Of a stretch of 33,553 bases of DNA, positions 7,002 through 13,928 are shown piece by piece. The DNA is from Bacteroides sp. 43_108 (lineage in GTDB: Bacteria; Bacteroidota; Bacteroidia; Bacteroidales; Bacteroidaceae). A model generated the notes under the pieces. It made no database searches. It was not told where the DNA came from and saw only the letters and a program-made list of their open reading frames with translations. A program made the position numbers and the translations under genes. Within the stretch, counting starts at the first letter, position 1. Each line of letters begins with the position of its first letter. The stretch is from positions 1 to 33,553 of the forward strand of contig MNQS01000106.1 of NCBI GenBank assembly GCA_001915545.1, written 5' to 3'.

Positions 7002-8027
7002 TTACAGTGCCAGAGGAGTTCCTTCGCACACTTTCTGCTGTCCTTCTACTATCACTTCATCCCCTTCATTCAAACCGTTCACCACCGTGACACCCGTCGC
7101 CGTGAACTTGCCGCACGCCACCACGCGCTTCGATGCCTTTCCATCCGCACCTTTCAGCCACACGAAGTAGTTGTTGTGTTCGTCCAGCTGAAGCACATTG
7201 GCCGGAAGTACGCACGCCTGACTTTTATCGGCATCCTGCAACCAGACTTCTGTCACCATGCCGGGCAGCAGTCCCGTATTTTTTGTCTGAATACCGACAT
7301 TTACCTCATACGACCGTGACAGCGGATTGGCCTGTACACCTTTTTCCGTCACTACGCCTTCTGCCTTTGTTCCATTCAGAACCGGTGCCTCTATCACGGC
7401 TTTCTGTCCTCTTACCACGCGCGCGATTTCCGTCTCCGGCACGGAAATCCGTACCTTCAGCCGGTCGTCGGATACCAGTTTCAGCACCTGAACACCGGGT
7501 ACCACGTTCTGCCCGACCTCCAGACTCTTCTCGGCAATGACTCCGGAAAACGGAGCGTACAGCTGACAGTCGGTCAGATTCTTCCGGGCCACTGCCTCCA
7601 TAGACTGCGTCTGCTGCAACTTGCTTTGTACTTCCACCCACTTCATCTCGGCCAGACTTCCCTTTTCATGCAATTCCTTCATACGTTGGTAGGCATCTTC
7701 TGCCTGCTTCAAAGCAGCCTTTGCCGCCTGATACGTATTCTGCATCGAAACCTCATCCAGTGTAGCCAGCAATTGTCCCTGCCGCACCCGGCTTCCTAAA
7801 TCGACCTTTACCGACTTTACCCGTCCCATCAGCGGGAAACTTAATGAACTGCCGTTTTCCTCCTGCACCGTACCTGAAAAACGAACGGCTTCGTTACGTA
7901 CGGATGATACTACGGTCATCACTTTGACCTTTACCGGTTCTGCCTGCTGCGGTGCCTGCTCTTTATTTCCACACCCTGACATCACAGTCAGAAACAAACA
8001 AACGGCCATCAGATAATTCTTTTTCAT
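7002..8027 (-). CDS. RND efflux periplasmic adaptor (membrane fusion) lipoprotein
   Basis: A 341-residue protein from the Met at 8027. It opens with a lipoprotein signal MKKNYLMAVCLFLTVMSGC, with the lipidated Cys at residue 19; the longer frame from 8081 would bury this signal, so I reject it. Then come the first beta strand (VRFSGTVQEEN), a lipoyl half (VDLGSRVRQGQLLATLD), a coiled-coil hairpin (AAKAALKQAEDAYQRMKELHEKGS... KLQQTQSMEAVARKNLT), the second lipoyl half (LYAPFSGVIAEKSLEVGQNVVPG) and beta-barrel/membrane-proximal domains. Adaptors of this family join the RND pump to the TolC channel. It is the first gene of the efflux operon and is divergent from an AraC regulator that probably controls it. 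Confidence 0.92.
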   Translation of the reverse strand: MKKNYLMAVCLFLTVMSGCGNKEQAPQQAEPVKVKVMTVVSSVRNEAVRFSGTVQEENGSSLSFPLMGRVKSVKVDLGSRVRQGQLLATLDEVSMQNTYQAAKAALKQAEDAYQRMKELHEKGSLAEMKWVEVQSKLQQTQSMEAVARKNLTDCQLYAPFSGVIAEKSLEVGQNVVPGVQVLKLVSDDRLKVRISVPETEIARVVRGQKAVIEAPVLNGTKAEGVVTEKGVQANPLSRSYEVNVGIQTKNTGLLPGMVTEVWLQDADKSQACVLPANVLQLDEHNNYFVWLKGADGKASKRVVACGKFTATGVTVVNGLNEGDEVIVEGQQKVCEGTPLAL

Positions 8028-8090
8028 AAATTCTAAAATGTTTAGTATGTCTGCAATTTGTGAGCGCAAAGAAAAAGGCATTACACGAAA

Positions 8091-8101
8091 TATGCGGCAT
8101 A
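8091..8101. promoter_or_regulatory. Palindrome between efflux operon and araC-type gene
   Basis: TATGC-G-GCATA is an 11-bp inverted repeat in the 209-bp divergent intergenic region, 64 bp from the adaptor start and 136 bp from the regulator start. It could be an operator, though AraC proteins more often bind direct repeats. Confidence 0.25.
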
Positions 8102-8236
8102 CATATCACCTTGGAAGTGTTCTATTTTTCTATCCGCCTCCACTATCTTCCCTATGGAATACTCATCAGGAAAAATAGGACACTGAGAATTGAAAAACAT
8201 TCTGTTCATTTGCAATCGAATAGATTAATCAAAGTT

Positions 8237-9154
8237 ATGGAGAAAGAAATAGAACTCATCAGAATGTCCAGCACCGAAATCATGGAAAAGGTAGCTGCCT
8301 ATAAAGACGAACAGATTATCATCTTGAATCAGGTAAATAAAGTAAGTGAAACCGAACAATATTCCCCCATACGGGCTGACTTTTTTCTGGCTATCTTATG
8401 CCTGCGAGGAAAAGCGTCTTTATCTCTCAACAACAATTCTTATGGAATCGGTCGGAATGATTTGATGATTTGTCACCCGCAGACGCTGCTCAAACACGGC
8501 ATGATAGGAGATGATTTTGAGTGCTGCGGATTCTGCCTTTCACCAGAATATGCCAAACGTATTTTTGTGATGTCCACATCCGCAAACAGCTGGTACTCAC
8601 GACTGTACCTGGAGCAGCACCCTATCATTTCTCTGAACGACGAAGAAAGCCAGCTTTTCTGCCAATATTATAATCTGTTGAATTCCAAACTGACCGGTAC
8701 CCCTCACCGCCACCAGAAGGAGCTGATTAATGCCCTCCTGCAAGCCTTCATCTACGAGTTTCAGGATGCCATGGAAAAATACATCCAGCTGAAACCCATT
8801 GCATTCAATTCGTCCAACAATCTGTTCAATGCCTTCATGGAACTGCTGATATCTTCCTACCCCAAGGAACGGTCGGTAAGCTACTATGCCAATCGGTTGT
8901 TTGTCACTTCCAAATACCTGTCGGCTGTATGTAAGGAAAATTCAGGTGAAACAGCTTCCGACCTCATTACCTGCTATGTCATGAAGGATATAGTGTGCCT
9001 GCTGAAATCTCCCGATAAGAGCATCAAGGAAATTGCCCATGAACTCAATTTTGCCACCTTGTCATTCTTCGGTAAATACGTAAAAAGGAATTTAGGACTT
9101 TCCCCGAAAGAATACAGAGAGAAATTATCTCAACAAGAAGGAAATGTGCAATAA
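8237..9154 (+). CDS. AraC family transcriptional regulator
   Basis: A 305-residue regulator from the Met at 8237. The upstream in-frame extension to 8060 has no domain character and would cover most of the intergenic region. The N-terminal part (about 1-190) is a cupin-like sensor domain with a YGIGRNDLMICHPQTLLKHG stretch. The C-terminal about 100 residues carry the two helix-turn-helix motifs: YYANRLFVTSKYLSAVCKENSG and SIKEIAHELNFATLSFFGKYVKRNLGLSPKEYRE, the second being the family signature. It is divergent from the RND efflux operon with 209 bp between starts, the usual arrangement for a local activator of a pump. The effector is unknown. Confidence 0.9.
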   Translation: MEKEIELIRMSSTEIMEKVAAYKDEQIIILNQVNKVSETEQYSPIRADFFLAILCLRGKASLSLNNNSYGIGRNDLMICHPQTLLKHGMIGDDFECCGFCLSPEYAKRIFVMSTSANSWYSRLYLEQHPIISLNDEESQLFCQYYNLLNSKLTGTPHRHQKELINALLQAFIYEFQDAMEKYIQLKPIAFNSSNNLFNAFMELLISSYPKERSVSYYANRLFVTSKYLSAVCKENSGETASDLITCYVMKDIVCLLKSPDKSIKEIAHELNFATLSFFGKYVKRNLGLSPKEYREKLSQQEGNVQ

Positions 9155-9177
9155 CTTTCTTCATATATATAAAAAAG

Positions 9178-9223
9178 ATGTCCGCCCATCTCACAAAGAT
9201 GACAGGCGGACATTTTTATTTTT
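9178..9223. terminator. Two-way terminator between araC-type gene and DUF4301 gene
   Basis: ATGTCCGCC (9178-9186) pairs with GGCGGACAT (9205-9213), and the loop holds an inner stem CATCT/AGATG. T runs follow on both strands (TTTTTATTTTT on plus, CTTTTTTATAT on minus). It serves both convergent genes. Confidence 0.85.
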
Positions 9224-9237
9224 CCACTATCCGGAAA

Positions 9238-10761
9238 TTACTGATGCTGTTCACGCAGCAAATCGTTCACAGTCTTTACCGGATTGAAAGTACTCAAAGG
9301 AACTTCTACGAACACGGTATTCCAGTCGCTCATTGAACCGTTCCACAAGCCCGGCAACTCGAGTGCCTTCAAGTCTTTTCCATTCTTTGACTTGTAAGAA
9401 ATAAAGCCGGTAGCCTTATCCACATGTTTCAGCAAGTCGAACTTATTGCCCTTGTAGTCGCGAACGGCACATACCAGATCCACCGGATTGAAGTGTGTAC
9501 CCTTTTCGAACATGGCTTTCTTTTCCGGGTCGTTCATATCAATCTGAGAACTTTCCAAAATCTGCAAGGAAATGGTTCCATCCGGATTATAGGCCAGGAA
9601 CGGACCACCGCCCGGTTCGCCCACATTCTTCACCATACCGCAAACACGCATCGGACGATTCAGTTTCTTACGCAGATAGATGACCAAATCAGCATCTTCC
9701 AGCTCTTTCAAGTCCGTTCTGCGGCAACGCAACTGCTGCTGTACGAAGCGAATAATGGTTTCCAGCTGTTCGTGGCTGTAATGTCCACCATCCAGCAGTT
9801 CCAGGTATTCAAATGCCTGCTTCTGCAATGTAACCAATACACCGGCCAGCAATTTCTTGTAAGTCACGGTATCAGCTTTCAAGCGGTCGGGCACCACATT
9901 ATCAATGTTCTTGATAAATACGATATCGGCATCCAAATCGTTCAGGTTCTCAATCAAGGCACCGTGACCACCCGGACGGAACAACAATTTACCGTCCTTG
10001 TCGCGGAACGGTTTGTTTTCCATATCGGCCGCTACCGTATCCGTACTCGGTTTCTGTTCAGAGAAACTGATGTGATAAGTCGTACCATACTTAGCTTCGT
10101 ATTCAGCAGCCTTGGCAGCCACCAGTTTTTCGAACAATGCACGGTGTTCAGTAGAAACAGTGAAGTGTACATTCACTTCCCCAGTCTTTCCAGCAGCATA
10201 CAATGCGCCCTCTACCAGATGCTCTTCCAGCGGTGTACGCACGCCATCTGCATAACGATGGAACTTGAGCAAACCTTTAGGCAGCGCTCCATAGTTCAGT
10301 CCGGCAGACTCCAGCAAGTTAGAAACCACCGCCTTGTAATTATGTTCAGACAACAGCGCATCGATATTCTTGCCTGTATTATCCAAACAAGCCGCATTCA
10401 AATCATTGTAGAATGCAAAATCATGAATGTGGTCGAAGAATTTCTTCTCAAAATCTGTAGTAGGTTTGTCATACTCAGCACCCAAGAATTCGAACATATT
10501 CTTGAACATACGGCTGGCAGCTCCTGAAGCCGGAACAAACTTGACGATTTTCTTATCGCCTGCCTTGTATGCATCCCATGCAGCAAGATACTGTTCACAT
10601 TCTTTCTCATCGGCTCTCATAATACCTCCGTTTTCTACGGAAGCTGCCGCTGAAAGCTTCAAGAATGGAAACCCCTTTTCAAAACAAGCCAACTGTTCGG
10701 CAATCTTTTCTTCCGAAATGCCCTTCTTGGCCAACAATTCTTTGTCCTCGTGTGTTAACAT
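9238..10761 (-). CDS. DUF4301 family protein
   Basis: A 507-residue cytosolic protein of unknown function recognised as DUF4301, a family common in Bacteroidales. No signal peptide or membrane segment is visible. Notable motifs are FVPASGAASRMFK (about residues 77-89), RPGGHGALIENLNDLDADIV (about 262-281), IDNVVPDRLK, and VKNVGEPGGGPFLAYNPDG. The Gly-rich PASGAASRMF segment, GGHGAL and the NIDN stretch resemble sugar-nucleotide pyrophosphorylase features, so a nucleotidyltransferase-like fold is possible; this is my inference, not a known assignment. The gene is monocistronic between an araC-type gene and divergent relA. A TATTTTTG box lies 52 bp upstream of the start. Confidence 0.85.
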   Translation of the reverse strand: MLTHEDKELLAKKGISEEKIAEQLACFEKGFPFLKLSAAASVENGGIMRADEKECEQYLAAWDAYKAGDKKIVKFVPASGAASRMFKNMFEFLGAEYDKPTTDFEKKFFDHIHDFAFYNDLNAACLDNTGKNIDALLSEHNYKAVVSNLLESAGLNYGALPKGLLKFHRYADGVRTPLEEHLVEGALYAAGKTGEVNVHFTVSTEHRALFEKLVAAKAAEYEAKYGTTYHISFSEQKPSTDTVAADMENKPFRDKDGKLLFRPGGHGALIENLNDLDADIVFIKNIDNVVPDRLKADTVTYKKLLAGVLVTLQKQAFEYLELLDGGHYSHEQLETIIRFVQQQLRCRRTDLKELEDADLVIYLRKKLNRPMRVCGMVKNVGEPGGGPFLAYNPDGTISLQILESSQIDMNDPEKKAMFEKGTHFNPVDLVCAVRDYKGNKFDLLKHVDKATGFISYKSKNGKDLKALELPGLWNGSMSDWNTVFVEVPLSTFNPVKTVNDLLREQHQ

Positions 10762-10812
10762 AATAGTTTTTTATTTAGGTAATGAATTTCTTCCTGTTTT
10801 CAGAATTACGTC

Positions 10813-10820
10813 CAAAAATA
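10813..10820 (-). promoter_or_regulatory. -7 box of the DUF4301 gene
   Basis: On the minus strand this reads TATTTTTG, a full match to TAnnTTTG, 52 bp before the start codon. No good -33 box is seen. Confidence 0.45.
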
Positions 10821-10862
10821 TAAAAAATACGGGAAGAGTGCATCATATCAACAGAAAAAAAG

Positions 10863-10870
10863 TAACTTTA
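10863..10870 (+). promoter_or_regulatory. -7 box of relA
   Basis: TAACTTTA has one mismatch to TAnnTTTG and would give a leader of about 20 nt before the ATG at 10896. Confidence 0.4.
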
Positions 10871-10895
10871 CCCACAAACAGCAAAACGAGGAATT

Positions 10896-13106
10896 ATGGA
10901 GAACAACGACTTTTTTACACAAGAGGAACACAAACAACTGATTCAACTCTACAAACGACTGCTGCGGTTGTCGAAAGATACATTACAAAAGGATGACTGC
11001 CACAAGCTGAAAACCCATCTGGTCAAGGCGATGGCAGAAGGTACCATTCCGCGAAATGTATTCCAGATGAATCCCATTATCAAGGATATGCAGACGGCTG
11101 TCATCGTGGCCGAAGAAATCGGTATGCGCCGCGCCTCGATTCTGGGAATCATGCTCCATGAATCCGTGAAATACAATCTTTGCAGTCTGGAATCGGTCAA
11201 GGAAGAATATGGAGAAGACGTGGCCGGCATCATACGGGGACTCGTCAAAATCAACGAGCTGTATTCCAAAAGCCCCATCATTGAGTCGGAAAACTTCCGC
11301 AATCTGCTTCTGTCGTTTGCCGAAGACATGCGGGTCATCCTGATTATCATTGCCGACCGCGTGAACCTGATGCGGCAAATCAAGGACAGCCCCAACGAAG
11401 AAGCACGTCTGGAGGTGTCCAACGAAGCGGCCTATCTGTATGCACCGCTGGCCCACAAGTTGGGATTGTATAAACTGAAATCAGAACTGGAGGACTTGTC
11501 ACTGAAATACACGCAGCACGACGTGTACTATCATATCAAAGAGAAACTGAATGCCACCAAGCAGGCCCGCGACCGCTACATCGAGGCTTTTATCGAACCG
11601 ATACGCAAAAAGCTGGAAGATGCCGGACTGAAGTTCCACATGAAGGGACGTACCAAGTCCATCCACTCCATCTACCAGAAGATGAAGAAACAAGGATGTC
11701 CTTTCGAAGGTGTGTACGACCTGTTTGCCATCCGCATCATTCTTGATTCTCCGCTTGAAAAGGAGAAACAGGAATGCTGGCAGGCTTATTCCATCGTGAC
11801 GGATATGTATCTGCCCAATCCCAAGCGTTTGCGCGACTGGCTGTCCGTGCCGAAAAGCAACGGATACGAGTCACTGCACATCACCGTGATGGGACCGGAA
11901 GGGAAATGGGTGGAAGTGCAGATTCGTACGGAACGCATGGACGAAATTGCCGAAAAAGGTCTGGCAGCCCACTGGAGGTATAAAGGTATAAAAGGAGAAA
12001 GCGGCTTGGATGAATGGCTGAACTCCATCCGTGAGACACTGGAGAACTCCGACAGCGACATGGAGGCCATGGACCAATTCAAGCTGGATTTATATAAGGA
12101 CGAAGTATTCGTATTTACTCCGAAAGGTGACTTGTACAAACTGCCGCAAGGGGCTACCGTGCTCGACTTTGCCTTCTCTATCCACTCCAATCTGGGATGC
12201 CGGTGTACGGGTGCCCGCGTCAACGGGAAAAACGTACAGCTCCGCCAGAAACTGAACAGTGGCGACCAGGTGGAAATCATGACTTCGAACACGCAGACAC
12301 CGAAGCGTGACTGGCTGACTTTTGTCACCACGTCGAAGGCACGCAACAAGATACGTCAGGCCCTGAAGGAGATTGCAGCCCGACAGACACAGTTTGCCAA
12401 GGAAACGCTGGAGCGTAAATTCAAGAACCGGAAGCTGGAATATGATGAGGCCATCCTGATGCGCCTGATTCGGAAACTGGGCTTCAAGACCGTGACCGAC
12501 TTCTATCAGAGCATCGCCAACGAATCGATGGATGTGAACGACATCATCGACAAGTACCTTGATATGCAGAAGCGGGAAACCGAGCAGCGCGAAGAAATCA
12601 GCTACCGCAGTGCGGAAGGCTTCAACATCCAGCAGCCCACCGACGCAAAGGATTATAAGGATGACGTGCTGGTCATCGACCGGAACCTGAAAGGACTCGA
12701 CTTTACGCTGGCCAAATGCTGTAACCCGATTTACGGTGACGAAGTGTTCGGATTCGTCAGCATCAACGGCGGTATCAAGATTCACCGTTGTGACTGCCCG
12801 AATGCCAAGGAGATGCGTTCCCGCTTCCCCTACCGCATCGTGAAAGCCCGCTGGGCCGGAAAGAGCCAAGGCAAACAGTATCCGATTACCCTCCGTATTA
12901 TCGGCCATGACGACATCGGCATCGTGACGAACATCACGTCTATTATTAATAAGGAGAACAACATCCTGCTGCGTTCCATCAGCATCGACTCGCACGACGG
13001 ATTGTTCTCGGGCATGCTGACGGTGACCGTAGACGACAATGCCAAACTGGAATCGCTGATAAAGAAGATCAAAACAGTGAAAGGTGTGAAGCAGGTAAAC
13101 CGATAA
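10896..13106 (+). CDS. relA: RelA/SpoT family (p)ppGpp synthetase with degenerate hydrolase site
   Basis: A 736-residue stringent-response enzyme with the full Rel layout: HD region (about 40-200), synthetase (about 240-360), TGS (about 395-455), a helical linker, a Cys-containing domain (AKCCNPIYGDEV ... HRCDCPN) and a C-terminal ACT domain (ITLRIIGHDDIGIVTNI). The synthetase keeps GRTKSIHSIYQKM (G251, R252), YDLFAIRI (D275), NGYESLH and EVQIRT, and so should make (p)ppGpp from GTP/GDP and ATP. The HD site is broken: the HDxxED motif reads HESVKY (88-93), the usual first metal His is Asn59, and the ADRxHN segment reads ADRVNL (153-158). It should therefore lack hydrolase activity and act like RelA, leaving degradation to another enzyme. 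The region R311-L-R-D314 has the basic RxKD-like pattern. Confidence 0.93.
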   Translation: MENNDFFTQEEHKQLIQLYKRLLRLSKDTLQKDDCHKLKTHLVKAMAEGTIPRNVFQMNPIIKDMQTAVIVAEEIGMRRASILGIMLHESVKYNLCSLESVKEEYGEDVAGIIRGLVKINELYSKSPIIESENFRNLLLSFAEDMRVILIIIADRVNLMRQIKDSPNEEARLEVSNEAAYLYAPLAHKLGLYKLKSELEDLSLKYTQHDVYYHIKEKLNATKQARDRYIEAFIEPIRKKLEDAGLKFHMKGRTKSIHSIYQKMKKQGCPFEGVYDLFAIRIILDSPLEKEKQECWQAYSIVTDMYLPNPKRLRDWLSVPKSNGYESLHITVMGPEGKWVEVQIRTERMDEIAEKGLAAHWRYKGIKGESGLDEWLNSIRETLENSDSDMEAMDQFKLDLYKDEVFVFTPKGDLYKLPQGATVLDFAFSIHSNLGCRCTGARVNGKNVQLRQKLNSGDQVEIMTSNTQTPKRDWLTFVTTSKARNKIRQALKEIAARQTQFAKETLERKFKNRKLEYDEAILMRLIRKLGFKTVTDFYQSIANESMDVNDIIDKYLDMQKRETEQREEISYRSAEGFNIQQPTDAKDYKDDVLVIDRNLKGLDFTLAKCCNPIYGDEVFGFVSINGGIKIHRCDCPNAKEMRSRFPYRIVKARWAGKSQGKQYPITLRIIGHDDIGIVTNITSIINKENNILLRSISIDSHDGLFSGMLTVTVDDNAKLESLIKKIKTVKGVKQVNR

Positions 13107-13164
13107 CAACACTTCAAGTTTGTTAATTAACCTGCACAAAAGTAACAGTTTTACGCAAAAGTAG

Positions 13165-13172
13165 TATCTTTG
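13165..13172 (+). promoter_or_regulatory. -7 box of the DUF1573 gene
   Basis: TATCTTTG, a full TAnnTTTG match, gives a leader of about 33 nt before the ATG at 13209. No -33 match is clear. Confidence 0.55.
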
Positions 13173-13208
13173 CGGAGTTGTCAGAAGTAAGGATTAAAAT
13201 CAAAGAAA

Positions 13209-13613
13209 ATGAAGAAAATTTTATTTACAACCTTATTATGTGTCATGAATGTATTGTTTGTCATTGCTCAGGGAACGGCAGAAATTACATTCGAAAAGAC
13301 CTCATACAACTTTGGCTCTTTCTCAGAAAGCAGTCCGAAAGTAACTTGCAAATTCAAATTTAAGAATACAGGTGACGGCCCATTAGTAATTCATCAGGCT
13401 ATTGCTTCTTGCGGATGCACCGTACCTCAATATCCGAAAGAACCCATCAAACCGGGAGAAAGCGGTGAGGTGACAGTCACTTACAACGGTGCCGGTAAAT
13501 TCCCGGGACACTTCCGCAAGACCATCACCCTGCGCACCAACTCAAAGAACGAAATCACTCGTCTGGTAGTAGAAGGTGACATGACTCCGGCATCAGCCGA
13601 CATCAATCAGTAA
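13209..13613 (+). CDS. DUF1573 domain secreted protein
   Basis: A 134-residue exported protein. It has a signal peptide MKKILFTTLLCVMNVLFVIAQ (cleavage near residue 21), followed by a single DUF1573 domain: EITFEKTSYNFGSFSESSPKVTCKFKFKNTGDGPLVI, the conserved Cys pair in ASCGCTVPQYPKEPIKPGESG, and VTYNGAGKFPGHFRKTITL. The domain has an Ig-like beta-sandwich character related to ASH/MSP-type modules and is very common in Bacteroidota envelopes; its role is not established. The gene is monocistronic, with its own promoter box and a strong terminator. Confidence 0.9.
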   Translation: MKKILFTTLLCVMNVLFVIAQGTAEITFEKTSYNFGSFSESSPKVTCKFKFKNTGDGPLVIHQAIASCGCTVPQYPKEPIKPGESGEVTVTYNGAGKFPGHFRKTITLRTNSKNEITRLVVEGDMTPASADINQ

Positions 13614-13637
13614 CAATTCATCATTTTTCATACTTGG

Positions 13638-13676
13638 CAGGAGGAACATTTTCAACGATGTTTCTCCTGTTTTTTT
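13638..13676 (+). terminator. Terminator of the DUF1573 gene
   Basis: CAGGAGGAACAT (13638-13649) pairs with ATGTTTCTCCTG (13658-13669) with one G:U pair, forming a 12-bp stem with an 8-nt loop and a run of seven T. Confidence 0.9.
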
Positions 13677-13730
13677 ATGCCCGAAAATACACACGGAAAA
13701 ACGTCTTTGAGCCTGGGAGAAAACGCAAGG

Positions 13731-13828
13731 ACGTTTCAATTGAAACGCAAGTACGTTTTAGTTAAAACGCAAGTGCGTTTGACTCCAAACGTAAGGGCGT
13801 TTTATTTCAAACGCAAGTGCGTTTTCCG
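13731..13828. repeat. Array B: 22-bp tandem palindromic units, GCAAG variant
   Basis: Units start at 13731, 13753, 13775 and 13797, exactly 22 bp apart, and a partial unit starts at 13819. Each begins ACGTTT or GCGTTT, continues to AAACG, and ends in a GCAAGT or GTAAGG linker. Unit 1 holds a perfect 16-bp palindrome, CGTTTCAATTGAAACG. The stem position inside CGTTT/AAACG is C:G, T:A and G:C in units 1-3, a covariation, and is a mismatch in unit 4. A degenerate copy with a longer centre precedes the array (about 13701-13730). The array ends about 22 bp before the promoter of the OPT transporter gene. Confidence 0.88.
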
Positions 13829-13850
13829 AAGGCACAAAAATGAGCTCACT

Positions 13851-13884
13851 TTTGAATGAATATAAAGGATTTTTACTACTTTTG
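13851..13884 (+). promoter_or_regulatory. Promoter of the OPT transporter gene
   Basis: TTTG (13851-13854) and TACTTTTG (13877-13884) are separated by 22 bp, slightly long for Bacteroides promoters. The leader to the ATG at 13929 would be about 40 nt. Confidence 0.55.
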
Positions 13885-13928
13885 GACACCCTTAGGAATA
13901 TTAATCAAATCAAAATGTAATATTATTC

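Noticed and set aside
8060..8236. Extended N terminus of the AraC-type regulator
   Set aside because: The added 59 residues have no domain character and would fill the divergent promoter region.
13701..13828. CRISPR-like array
   Set aside because: The unit is only 22 bp, the arms are in every unit and the variable part is 4-8 bp, far too short for spacers; no cas genes are present.
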